Of a stretch of 64,000 nucleotides of DNA, positions 38,639 through 50,100 are shown piece after piece. The notes beneath the pieces are model-generated. The model had not been told where the DNA came from. It searched no databases and saw only the letters and a list, made by a program, of their open reading frames with translations. Both the position numbers and the translations under genes were made by a program. This DNA is from Coprinopsis marcescibilis (Eukaryota; Basidiomycota; Agaricomycetes; Agaricales; Psathyrellaceae). The stretch spans positions 124,001-188,000 of the forward strand of contig ML210192.1 of assembly GCA_004369085.1 (NCBI GenBank), read 5' to 3'. The first letter of the stretch is position 1. Each line of letters opens with the position of its first letter.

Positions 38639-41047
38639 ATGTCGAGAAACCTCGATCTTAGGAATCCACTATATGCGCTTCCAAATCAGCTACGTTGCAT
38701 AAACTCGAGGAAGGGCCAATCCTCTGTAGAATCAATAATCGCGAATGGGCTCCCATACTCAAGGTAATAGTCTCAGGACATGTCTCGTTCAGGATTTCAA
38801 AAGCTTGGCCTTACTTACTCTACTTCTCTTGATTTAATAGGAGGCTACACTCCCACACCTCCTGTGTGAACGCCCTAGCTTTCTCTTCCGGAGATGGTCG
38901 CTTTTTGGCGAGCGGAGGTGATGGTAAGGGCTGAATCCCACTGTTCTGCTGCAATCTAAGCAGCGTTAGTTATATTTTTATATAAGCTAACATTACTATC
39001 TCCTAATCCGAGTAATGTCGGAGATTCTTTTCTTCTCTTCTAAAACGTGTTTGCGTAGTCGCTGAACGCCGGGTTGTTGTTCCTTTGGCAGACCTTCGAT
39101 TGAGGCTATGGGACACCCACCAAGATGACCTTACCCAACCTTCTATCAATCTTCATGGGGCGACCGTAAGTCTATGATGTCCGAGGTTACTGCATTTATG
39201 CTAATCATGTGCTGGATCCTAGGGTAACATCTTCACCATAGCGTTCTCCGCCCAGAATCGTTACATCTACTCGTGCGTTTGTCCTCAAAAAAGTTAAGGT
39301 ACCAAAATACTTACCTGCCCGTTATCGGAAAGAGGTGGTGTATGTGAAGCCGTGTTTCGATACGACATTTCCACCCTCGGAGAAACCCCAGTTTCGCAAA
39401 GTCCTCAAGCCAGTCATTTCGATCAAGAAGTGAGATAATGTTCAAATTGGCGAACAGGACCCAGTTGACAGAAGATGTCGATCAGGGAAGCATTCGTTCG
39501 GTGTCCTGCCATCCTTTCAATGAAGACATAGTTTTGTCCGCAAGGTAATCGCTCAAGATGCATTAACATTGGAGGATAATCAATCGTTTCAATTAGCGAA
39601 GACGGAACTGTCGTGAGATATGATGCTCGGGACTCGGATACGAGAACTAGACGTTGGAGGCGCGATGCGAGCGAAAGTAACACGAGCGCCCTCCGACTCA
39701 AAGTTGAACTCGCTAGTGCCTTATATCATCCCACAATTTCGCATCTGTTTCTGACAGCAGACACTCGGGGTAAGGTCTGCCTCAGGGATGAGCGCATGAT
39801 TTTTGGCAACAGCAGTCGTGAAGAAAACGGCGGTATAGTACGAACGGTAAGATAAACATTCAACCAGTTTGCAAGCCCGCTAATACCCAGAGCTTGTTAT
39901 CAGTATAACACAAAGTTGACGAAACGATCGGTACAGCACCTCAGCAATCCTGAGGTAAGTAGTGTGGCCTTCGACCAAGATGGCAAGTTTTTCCCCAAAT
40001 ATCATTTTGAACCCTGTTTGAAAGATTGCAAAATAGGGTCAAGGTTCGCCCTCACTTTGCAGGTGAGACCAGGTTATGTCAGGAAGAAAAGTTGGTCTCT
40101 AAAGGCACCTTCCAGCATTATCTTCCGACCATATACGCGACCGAGGACCCCCACCCAATCGCCGTATGCAGCGGGAAGATATGGCCCAATGGCGAACCAG
40201 TCACACCGGGGCAAAAGAGCTATTCGAATGCCTGTACAATGAAGGTAACTAACCCAATGACAAAACCGACGCTGCTAACTCCTAGTATAAATAGCATGGA
40301 TCTTTTGGAAGTTTGGGAACGAACTCCGATCAATATTACGGCGCAGGCTCTGACGACTTCTGCGCTTATCTTTGGAAGATTCCCTCCATATCTGAGCTCA
40401 AAGACCAGCGTAAAGAAATAAATCCGTTAGACTGGTGGACAAAGGAAACATCCGACACCACAGGCAAGTGACAGACTATTTATATCACACCTGATCTTTC
40501 TGATGCGAAAATACGTTGTAGCTTTTACGGATGGCTTTTCACAGCCCAAGTTTATTCCCGTGGACCTTTCGAGACCGCACTGCAGGCTGACCGGTCACAT
40601 TTCTATCGTCAATTCCGTCGAATTTCACCCACAGTTTCTGCACGTAGCAACGTCTGGGGTCGAGAAAGACATCATACTACACAGTCCGACACCTGGATCC
40701 CCCTGCACCCGTGATCTAGAACCTACTCCCACCGAAGTCAGAGCGTTGCCTGATAACAACGAAGAGGATCGATTAAGCTATTTTCGTGCCCTGTTTGGGG
40801 CGTTCTCCGAAGCAGACCGTGATGAAAACAGGACAATCAGCATGTTTGACTAGTACGTGCATTAGAAGCGTCAATCTTTCGTCCACTGACTTGCCTCAGT
40901 ATCGTGAGGCAGGAAGGGGACCGTAACATTTTTGAAATCCGGAAATGGAGACCCGACCCAGCTGACAATGAAGATGAGGAGCCCGACCCAGACGATGATT
41001 CAACCGACGCCAATTCAAGCAGCGAAGATGATACGACATACAGCTAA
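38639..41047 (+). CDS. WD40-repeat protein, DCAF5/DCAF6-like (CUL4-DDB1 substrate receptor type)
   Basis: Starts MSRNLDLRNPLYALPNQLR. The exons then give WD40 blades: HTSCVNALAFSSGDGRFLAS then LRLWDTH; GNIFTIAFSAQNRYIYS; GSIRSVSCHPFNEDIVLSAS then EDGTVVRYDARDS; LYHPTISHLFLTADTRGKV; GSDDFCAYLWKIPS; and HISIVNSVEFHPQFLHVATS then GVEKDIILHSPTPGSPC. The last blade and following SPTP motif are typical of the DCAF5/DCAF6 group, adaptors of CUL4-DDB1 ubiquitin ligase. The tail is very acidic. One intron (about 40469-40527) uses a GC donor (GCAAGT). Two joins, near 39400-39470 and 39990-40090, could not be placed with ordinary borders; they may be unusual introns or lesions, so the gene could be damaged. 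Confidence 0.72.
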
Positions 41048-41754
41048 CTCGTCTTATCGCGACACAAATGTAGACTTGCAGACAGAACTTAACCTTAGGG
41101 CTGTCTTCCTGCTCGGTTCGATGCATTTTGAATCCGAAATCCGGTATGTTCTTCTTCTCCTATACACACGGGAAAAAACCGCATAAACCAAATCATGCTC
41201 GTATTCGTGCCGATGTTAATGTGTCCGGAATCCCGCTTTCTGCTTGCAGCTTGCGTTGCTAATGTACTGGAGATAAGAGATAGGGCTTTAGTGCAGCATC
41301 GACGTTAGAAATGGCGATTCATCCGAGGACGGCGGCAGTGACGATTCCGGTGGCGTGTGTAAAAGATTGAGTTCAGGATGTAGGCTTTTCAAAGGAAACT
41401 ACGAGGTTCAACAGGAAGATAAGAGCTAGTTGAAGTGCCGTACACAGGCCCGAAGAATGACATTGTACGTAGATACATTGGGACAGTTAGGGAGGCGTAA
41501 AGACGAAAAATCCCACAAGACGGCGTCTACAAATGCATACGTCAACGTACTCCAGGCTATCTGGGCGCTTGTGGCGCGCTAGAATACTTCAAGCCGGCTA
41601 TTAGTAGCTCGTCCTGCCTCTACTCGACAAAATCTTTGAGATAGCACAATATATGCGATGTGCCTTGACCAAGGAAACGTTCGTTAGCAGCTTTGTGACG
41701 AAGACGACGGGGTATCTGTTGCCAGGCGGTCGGACGCCTACAGACCAGGCTTAA
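41048..41754. other. Convergent intergenic region
   Basis: About 700 bases between the convergent ends of the WD40 and QNG1 genes. Probably both 3' UTRs; nothing else was recognised. Confidence 0.5.
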
Positions 41755-43289
41755 TTAATACCAGATGCTTCTCGTTCTGTGAATTGGGACCATATCGTGT
41801 GTTTCTATGCCGTTAATCTCCTCTTCCCCGCTCTCCACCCGCTTGGCGAGGTCCCAGAGAAAGAAGTCGATGAGAACACTACTAACGCTGCTACTCAGGT
41901 CAGAGCATCCATCTGGGTCATCGGCAACGATTAAAGCAAGGATTTCTTCCTGGACCCTTTCAACAGCAATAATGCTGGATGTCCTGAGGCTGAGCTCTTC
42001 CCGACAGCCCGAGGGAAGAAGAACCCCTGCTTGGAGTTTCTCGACGAGAGAATCAGGATAAGAAAGTATCCGGAGATGATGCAGAATTTGGGGAACTCGA
42101 TAATCAGCAAACATGGTTAGTTCGCTGATTTGAGGTCCTCGCGCTCCAGGGAAAATCGGGTGGGGATCGGATGGCGATAACGGAAAAAATGCAGCCCATG
42201 TCTCGGCAACAAGAATCTGGGGACGTTTCCACAAATGGACTGTTAAGATCATAATTAGACGTTGGGGTTTCGGAATGGAGTTGCGAAAAACCTGCCTTTG
42301 GTAGAATGAAATAAAGATTCATCCTTGAAGCAGGGGAACGTTTCCACTACCATCTTGACCAAGTCTATTGCGCTTCCTTGGCCGTCATAGCGGCGATGGA
42401 ATTCACGCAAGAACCCTTGAAAGCTGCCTCCAAAAGACTTTGAAGACGTTAGTCACGGACTGAAATGTGCTTACTTTAGTACTCACATTTGTCAGGATGA
42501 TTCCGACTTCACGCATTACAGATATTCGTTCTAGCAGCAACGGAATAGTTTCTTTACAAATCGCAGCAGGTCGGAAAACGTGCGTGAGTAAGCTATCCGG
42601 GCATTTCTTTTCCGAGGCGTAGAAGCAGGGGTCCGTGATAGGGATATCCTCTTCTATTGCTGGAAGAATGAGGCAGCGGTAAAACGAATTCCGCTCGGCA
42701 CAGAAAATGGCTAACATACCTCTATTCAATGCCGCGACGAGGGACCAATAGCCGGTATGAACAGCAGCAGCTTCCGAGCCCCAGCCGGTTCGCCATTCTA
42801 CTCCGTAGCGTTCTGGAGTGCCCTCCAGCTCAGACCAGAAGCTGAAGTTAAGAGCAGAAATTAAGAATATCCAGTCCAATACCTGCTTTGTTTGCGGATT
42901 ATTCTCGTCATACGGCTCAGGAGGGAGTATATGCAGGCTGTGCGTCCTCCATGTCCGTGGGGTATAGGCTTCGGCGAGAAGTTTTTGATAAATCTGGAAG
43001 GGACCGCGGTCCACGCAAGATCAGATCCTTGAAGTGTGGGGCTTTAAGCGAATATACACTGACTAGTCTAGCGGCGTCCTTTACACCTTCGTCATCTATC
43101 CTGACGAGATTTGTCGCCTTAAGATGGGTCAGACGATTCGTTATAGTAATATTGGTAACATACCTCGTAAACAACTCGTGACGTTGCAACGACTGGGTTC
43201 ACAGAACCCGAGGCCTTCCTCTTTCCGGAATCTTCAATTCCTTTTTGCACCGGTGTTCCGTCAAGGGGCTTCGCTTGCTCTACGGCCAT
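41755..43289 (-). CDS. QNG1: Queuosine 5'-phosphate N-glycosylase / queuosine salvage protein (Qng1, DUF2419)
   Basis: Enzyme that releases queuine from queuosine 5'-phosphate so that the base can be reused for tRNA wobble modification. Exon 1 (43289-43164) reads MAVEQAKPLDGTPVQ and onward; exon 2 starts at 43117 with ATNLVRIDDEGVKDAARL. Family landmarks are PRTWRTHSLHILPPEPYDEN, VLDWIFLISALNFSFWSELE (with the catalytic-region Asp/Trp segment), GYWSLVAALNRG, IPITDPCFYAS, HVFRP, RPQILVAETWAAFF, HPIFPGARGPQ, ELTMFADYRVPQILHHLRIL and the C-terminal SSVLIDFFLWDLAKRVESGE, ending HRTRSIWY. The order and length match eukaryotic Qng1. Fungi depend on salvage for queuine, as no eukaryote makes it de novo. 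Confidence 0.94.
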
Positions 43290-44370
43290 TGCACGAGACC
43301 ACGGGCACCCTTGTAGTCTGTTGACAAGACGTCGGAAAATGGTTGAAACAGTCTCTGTCTATTGTATGTCCAGTCTTTTAAAATTGAGCACCTCTTGCAT
43401 CAGCGACCTAAAGGAATCGTACCAATCCCCTCCCCTCTTCCGCTGTCACCCAGTTCGCTATAAGACTTGTCCGACAAGGGAAGGATGAAACCCGTATGTG
43501 GTTAACGTTTCAATTGAACCTGCCCAGCATTGATGGCCACGACAGCGATCACAAAATCATCCCACGCGATCAATCTTATCAGATACACACTATATTGGGT
43601 ATTTTGGGCCCTGAGTGTGTTGTAACTACAGGTTGTGACAGTCTTTCCTATGTACGATCAGGTCGAACGAAAAGGTTATACAGCATTATATAGTACAAAA
43701 GCATTAAATAGACAGTCTGCAGCGGAATTACTTGCTGGGCCTCTCTTGCACACTGGTATGAGAAGGGAAACCACCATCAAGGATCGTTTGGCCATGTTCC
43801 TTGAGTTCAGGCTGAAAGAGCATTAGATTTGCCGTGAATCGTAATCCCCCAGACACACCTTTCCAAGGACCTGTAGAAATTCAATAAATAATGGGCGTAA
43901 ATTTTTTTGTTCACTCACCGTCCCTGCAAGTTTCTTTCGACCAGACGGGCGTTCAGTGGCAATCCAAACAAACTATGCGGCAGAGGTGCCTCGTAATTAC
44001 CTCAGTTACGCCTATAGCCGGCAAGTTTACCGAGTTCAAGTTAAAATATTTTAGGGTATGGATAACATTAAGCACGCACCAACTACCCTATACTTCAAAG
44101 GCAATACGTTCGAAACATTAACCTGGCTTCCATCTCCAGGTTGGGTCGATGCTTTTTTGGGACAAGTGTCACGATACAGAGAAGCATATTATCTCGAGAA
44201 AGTCGACCGACCTTGCTGTGGCAAAGTCTCAACTTCATTTCCATTGGCAATAGGCACTACTTTGGATGGAGGCATTGCATGAGTAGCTTCAAGTTGAGAC
44301 TCCACGGGGAGGTCGAGATCATTGCTGCGGTTCTGGCCCGCTGAGTTAGCCGAGCGGCGAGCTTGTTCGT
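43290..44370. other. Intergenic region
   Basis: About 1.1 kb upstream of QNG1. Short plus-strand frames near 43.5-43.8 and 43.9-44.3 kb match nothing known. The 3' end of the arrestin-like gene may extend into the right part, since an open minus frame continues to 44189. Confidence 0.4.
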
Positions 44371-46315
44371 CTACCGGAAAGTCGGACATCGTATAGAAGG
44401 GTACTTGCAAGCGTAGATATGTGGTACGAGTATGAGAGCAACTGAATATAGTACGAGTAGGGATGCATATTGTACAAAATGATGGCACATCGCTGTGACG
44501 TCATACATAAACGACGTCATGGAAGCTGAAAGGCGAAAATACGCCCGAGAAATGGTCTGCAAGAAGTCGTAGTAATCGTAGCATAGGCCGTACGCAGGCA
44601 TTGCTTGTCTGTCATCAAAGTCTAGGTAGAACCCGGTATTCCCTTTGCCTCGTTCACGCGCGGGATCCTGTTTCTTGGGGTCTCGGAACGTAAGGTGGAG
44701 ACGGAAGTCTGTCTGCTGCGTTTGGAGACCGGAGATCTGTTGTCAAACGAACGTTCAACACTTGTCGTAGGTCACTGAATGGACACTTGTAGGGGTCGAA
44801 AGGGTTCAGACTGAGCAATAAGCAGTCCTAAGCAAAAGCGTTAGCAACTAGTTTATCTTACCGAGATTCGCTGCCAGCACACTCACTTTGACACTCAAGC
44901 CTGCCGCTTTAAATCCAGCCGTCCTGACGGAGGTGTCGATGTGTATTTCGCCGCTGTATGCAATCCACGTTGGAGCATCTCCCTAAGAGACAGGTAAGAG
45001 GAGGAAGAACGGAGGCAGATGCACCTACTATGAGTCTAAAGGTCGCTTCTCCGATGTTATCCACCCTCCACATTTCCCGGTTGGCGTCTGCCTTGACAAC
45101 ACTCCTAGAAAGGGGTAATTTATCAATGAGAAGTCGTCTTCGACTTCTCTCAAAACAACTTACCTAACGTCGACAGTAGATTGTCGCATTAATTGTAAAC
45201 GCATCGCCTTTGGCCGTCCAACAACATGAGTAGTGGGACTCAATGGAAGGAAAGCCGCCAGTGAGATGGGATTGGAGGAGATAGAAAGATGGAATGGTAT
45301 CCGTTCCGAAATGCAGAACACACGCGAAACAGGAATGTACAGCTTTACCGTTATGTCGTTTATCCCTTTTTGCCTAGCGTATAAAACCGATTCGTGCACA
45401 CCCCATTCAGGGGTCTCTAAAAATCCTCGACTAGTTGTCACCAACGGATGTGGGAGTGGAGAGGGAGGATGCGTGCGGGGATAGTAGAGGATAGGAGTCG
45501 CTACAGTTCTAGATTGCTGTCATTAGTTGGGAGGAAAGGTGTAGGCAACCATGGCTTACTGTGTTCCGACAATAAGGCCGATGGCCTTTGATTTGACAGG
45601 ACCAGAGGCGTTGGGCCTGTTTATTATCGCACCCACGGAGTACTAAGAACCGTTGAAACCATGCTGTTCTCCAGATGTGTAACGACTTACGTCAATGTTA
45701 GCTGTGAACCCGGGCAAACCACTCAGCTTCACCCCAAAAGTTGGTGGTAATGGCTACAATGTGTACAGCGTCAGAAAACCGAGGGAAATGTCGAAAGAGT
45801 TATGACCTACATATGTTTTCTCCTCAAATGTGAAAGTATCTGGAATCTGAAGAGAGAATCGTAGGGTGTCTGGGCAGATTCTGTTCTCTCTGTCTTTTAT
45901 CCAGAGTACCCGAGTATCCAAGCACAAACGAGCAGTTGAGTGTCCACCCTCGGCGATCTCTCTGAGTTTGAGATGACCTTCGAGCTGGGGAATGTTCAAA
46001 TACCGAGAACGCCGAAAAGACTTGGCCACATACCTTGACTTCAACTCTTGACACTCCTTCAGTCTTGGATAGTTCGATTACACCATCCACAGGAGCGCCG
46101 GATGAATATAGGGGAAGAACTGCGTCGTCCTCTTGGGCCATTAGTCGTAGCCGAGCATTGCCGTTCTTTGACTCCTTCACAAAGTTACCTGAAGGCCTTG
46201 GAAAGCGACCCGAAAGTGCTAGGCGCTGTTCGTGTACTTGTGGCTCGGAAGTGTAGGACGGAATCTGTTGTAGCGAGTCGCCCGTCTGGTAGGAGAGTAG
46301 AGTAGTGGTGGACAT
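44371..46315 (-). CDS. Arrestin-like N-terminal-domain protein
   Basis: Alpha-arrestin-type adaptor; in fungi such proteins link ubiquitin ligases to membrane transporters for endocytosis. The ATG is at 46315 (MSTTTLLSYQTGDSLQQIPS). The first exons give the beta-sandwich pattern: YSSGAPVDGVIELSKTEGVS, then VEVK joined to LEGHLKLREIAEGG, then DTLRFSLQIPDTFTFEEKTY, LPPTFGVKLSGLPGFTANID, YSVGAIINRPNASG, and later HPLVTTSRGFLETPEWGVHE and IPFHLSISSNPISLAAFLPL, the start of the C-terminal arrestin half. The 3' end is uncertain: one frame runs to 44371 with an odd hydrophobic tail; another (44189) would need an extra intron. No PPxY motif was found in the readable part. Confidence 0.82.
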
Positions 46316-47110
46316 GGCTGCCTATCAGAATTCCGAAAGTTTATTCTAATCTTGGTAGGATAATGACGCAGAAACGCCCAGGAGAGAACGGAATGCTAGA
46401 ATGGTTGGTGCTGCTGATAATCTGGGAAATGCGGGGGAGTTTGGCAGAGAGATAGGAAAGGAAGCCAATGCGAAGAAGACAGTCCGAACGGCAAGAACTT
46501 CTGTAGACTTGGTTCAAGAATGCCCCGAGGGTTATATGATATTGATTTAGAAGCTGGGTACATGTGTCACTGGCCCAGCTGAGGGCTAGGTACCACATGG
46601 ATTAGCTATGGATCCCCCACAACTTTCTACACATGGTATCCCGGCTTAATGTGGGTACCGAAGAGATCCCTGAGCGAAGAACATGTTGTAGTAAGCGGTC
46701 TGCACAAGCTTCCTCGGAGAGTTGGTGATGGTTAGCCATTTTCTGCATTTGCTTCGTGGCTTCGAAATCGCATTTGGGAAACATAGCATAAGGCAGTTAG
46801 TCCGAACCAGGCTGCTGATTACTGCAGTATGCAATTCAACCGGCATTCTGTCCCCTCGAGTCACCGTAGAAGTTGAGTCAAACAGCTGCCCAGCCTGAGA
46901 ACAACTTTGTCCGTCTTGCTTGCGTGGGGGTCTCCGGATGGCGCCATCGGCCGAAACCTTCCCGATAGCGATAAGCAGTATTGAGAATACATATACAATT
47001 AAGTGGCGACTGTCTACAAGTCCAAAACATCTACATGTGATGCGTAATGTACGATTTATACATCGAAAAAGCGAAAGCGAATGATTGTCAAAGTAAGAAA
47101 GAAAAGAAAA
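46316..47110 (-). other. Intergenic region upstream of arrestin-like gene
   Basis: About 800 bases between the TPR stop and the arrestin-like start, on the same strand. It probably holds the TPR 3' UTR and the arrestin-gene promoter. Confidence 0.5.
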
Positions 47111-50100
47111 CTACGTCCCTGGAGGAGGTCTCCTCAATTGAACGGGTTTGGCTGTCGTTGCTGCATTTCCCGCTGTCGTCTCAGCAGGTTTCAAACGTTT
47201 GGCCAAAGAATCTTCGGACCCTGCCCCTTCCTGTTCTTCTCGTGGTCGTTTTGGAGCAGCACTGGAAGCCGCAGCAGCAGCAGCAGCGCCTGCAATCGAA
47301 ATACCTCCGGCCGCCGGTGCAGCTTTGGTTGGAAGTGGTCGAGAAGGTCCAGCACGGGCGCCACCTGGCAGAACGCGTCCACGGGGTGCTCCTCCTCGAG
47401 TGACGGGAACACCTGGTCTTGGGGCAGCGGTGGGTTGGCCAGCTGGAACACCGAGTTTCACCGTTCCAGAAGTCGCCCCTGTTTTTTGGACAGCAGCAGG
47501 AGCAGGAACGCCGGGCTTGGCAACAGCAGTAGGAGCAGTCGGTCGAGCAGCAGCAGCAGCAGGAGTAGGAGCAGCCGGTTTTGCAGCAGCAGGAGCAGCT
47601 GTCGGTTTGGCAACGACGGGAGGGGGAACCAGATTGGCGAAAGGGTTTGCTGGTAGGATTCCTGCCGCTTCCCATTCGTGGACACGAGCTTCGAGGGCTT
47701 TGTATTTCTGAGTGAATTTGGATAGCTGAGAGTCCTTGACCTTCAATTTTGCCTGTGCTTCGGCTCTGCCACTCTCCCTCGCAGACTCGATTTCCTTGGC
47801 ATGGGCAACCTCTAACTGCTTCTTTTGCTCAGCTAATGCAGCTTCGGTAGCAGCTCCATCTGCGGGTGTGGTTTGAGATTGAGCAGCAGTAGCAGCAGCA
47901 GCAGCAGCAGCGGCGGCGGCTTCTCTTGCGGCCTTCAGCTCCGCCTGGTGCTTCGTCTGAAGTTCTCGGCGTAAGTTCTCCAATGCCGCTTGATGTTTCT
48001 TGGTCAGCTCTTCTGTCGATGAATCTGGTGTATATCCAATCTCAGACTTGGTCTTTTCCACGGCTTGCGCAACAGCAGCGTCGATACGCCCTTGTTCTCC
48101 AGCCCTTAGCTTGTTCCCTTCTACAAGCCGCGTCTGGAACTTCTCCTAAACTGGGGATCAGAAAGAAACGTTTGGATCTGTCGAAAGCCACATACGTTTT
48201 GCATCCTTATGTTGCGCGCTTCCTCTGCTGCCTTCTGGGCTGCATCCTGAGCGACCTGATTAAAACACATTAATAACCAAACCACATAAGAAATTGAACG
48301 TGTCGCATACCTTGAGGTTGTTAAGCGCCTCATCCCGGGCCCTCACGAGCTCAACCTTTTCAGCCTCCCAGTTTCCTGATGCATCAGAAGGAGCGGCTTG
48401 TGCCGCGGACCACGATGCTTTCTCAGCCAACAACTTGTCTCTCTCTTCTCGTAACGATGCCTATGAGATGTTATATTAGCGAACTGAGCAGGCCCGTTAG
48501 AAAGCTCAGAGACGAACCAAGGCGGGGTCAGGCTTCTTCGATTCCTCTCCACTAGCTTGCAACTCAGAGATCTTGGCTTCCAATTCGTTCTTCTCTTTCG
48601 TCAAGGCAACCTTTTGTCCCTGTAAATCGCGTATCATCTTCTGAGCCCTATCTTTAAAGTTGTCGTGGCTGCTTTGCTTTGCTTCGACCTGGACGAAAGT
48701 CAGCACTGGGAAACCCCGGCGGTTCAAGCATTTATACCTTTCGTGTTGCTTCATCCAGTGCAGCTTGTTTGGCCGCCAGGTCCTGTTCGAAGTGGACCTT
48801 GGATCCCTGTGCCGCTTCAACTTCTGACTTGAGCTTCGCGATCTCATCTTTGAGGGCCTGCACTTCAGCAGGATCCGTTCGGTCATACTGTTGCATAAAT
48901 GTTTCAATTTCAACACAATCGTGAGAGGATAACTGAACTACTAACCTTGGAAAGGAGTTGCTTGTTGCGTTCCTGCCAACCGTGGCTTTCTTGTTCGAGA
49001 CGTTGCGCGAGGCCTTTAGTAGCCTCAAGTTCGGCTTGAGCGTTGCGAGCATGCTCTTTAGCGGGTTCCAGTTCGGCGCTGAGCTTCTTCAATTTTGCTT
49101 CAAGTTCCCGAGCCTTCTTCGCGTGTATTTCGCATTCAGCACGAAGATGAGCGTTACTGTCACGAAGGACGTTGAGCTCGTCAATTCTCTTGAGAAGTTC
49201 GGCATGTTGAGTAGCGGAAGCAGCGCCTTCGATCGCACGTTCGCGTTCCTAAACGGAGAATAAGTATGACGAACCGAGTCAACAACTGATTTACACACCT
49301 CCGATATAGTTGTGCGAGCTTCTTCCAGCGAGTGTGACAAGCGCTCAATATGAGCCTTCAATCTAGCGACCTCTCCTTGGCTCACGACGTCTTTCTTATC
49401 GGCAATATCCTTCTCGTTCCTGAGCCAGGATATCACCTTTCGGAGTTCTGCCAACTTGGTTTCAGTGTCTTCGGAAGTATCGTCTTCTCCAGATGGAGAC
49501 CCAGAGGGATCCATTGCCGCCTGTGTGATTCGAGCGGCCTGGGAGCTGACCGACTCGAGGTGTTTATGCAAGGTGGAATTCTGAGACGAGAGATCATCAC
49601 AGCTACATATTGTGCGATTAAAATGTGCATCGAATCGCCGACGAAGCTGAAGGCATACCGGGATTTGAGATCAGAAATCTCCCTTTGCAATGTGTCCTTC
49701 TGCTGGCTCCAGCTTTGTTCAGATGCAGTCAACTTGGAGATAGCAGTGTCTGAAGCCGTCTGACATTCACGAACTTTGGCCTGCGCTGCAGATAGATCGC
49801 GGCGCAGCTGCTCCACGAGTTTGATAGAGTCAGCATGCGACACAACCTCGTGGGAGTAGCGCTCCTCAGCAGCCTTTTTCGAGGAAATGGATGAGCACGC
49901 CGAACAATGTTGAGGAACTACAAATTCCATACCTTTGCTCGATCTTCGAGATTGCGCACCTCATGTTCTCGGAACGAACGATCATTCTCCAAATTCTTTT
50001 CAGAAGTCGTCATGTCGACAATTGTTTCTTCCAATGTCTTCTTATCATTCTTCAGCGCGGTTCGCTCTTCGTCAAATGCTTTCTGTGCTGCTTCGAACTG

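Noticed and set aside
47081..47711. Long plus-strand frames of about 190 codons opposite the 3' exon of the Tpr/Mlp1 gene
   Set aside because: They are Ala/Gly or Ser/Arg low-complexity translations of CAG-type repeats antisense to a well-supported exon.
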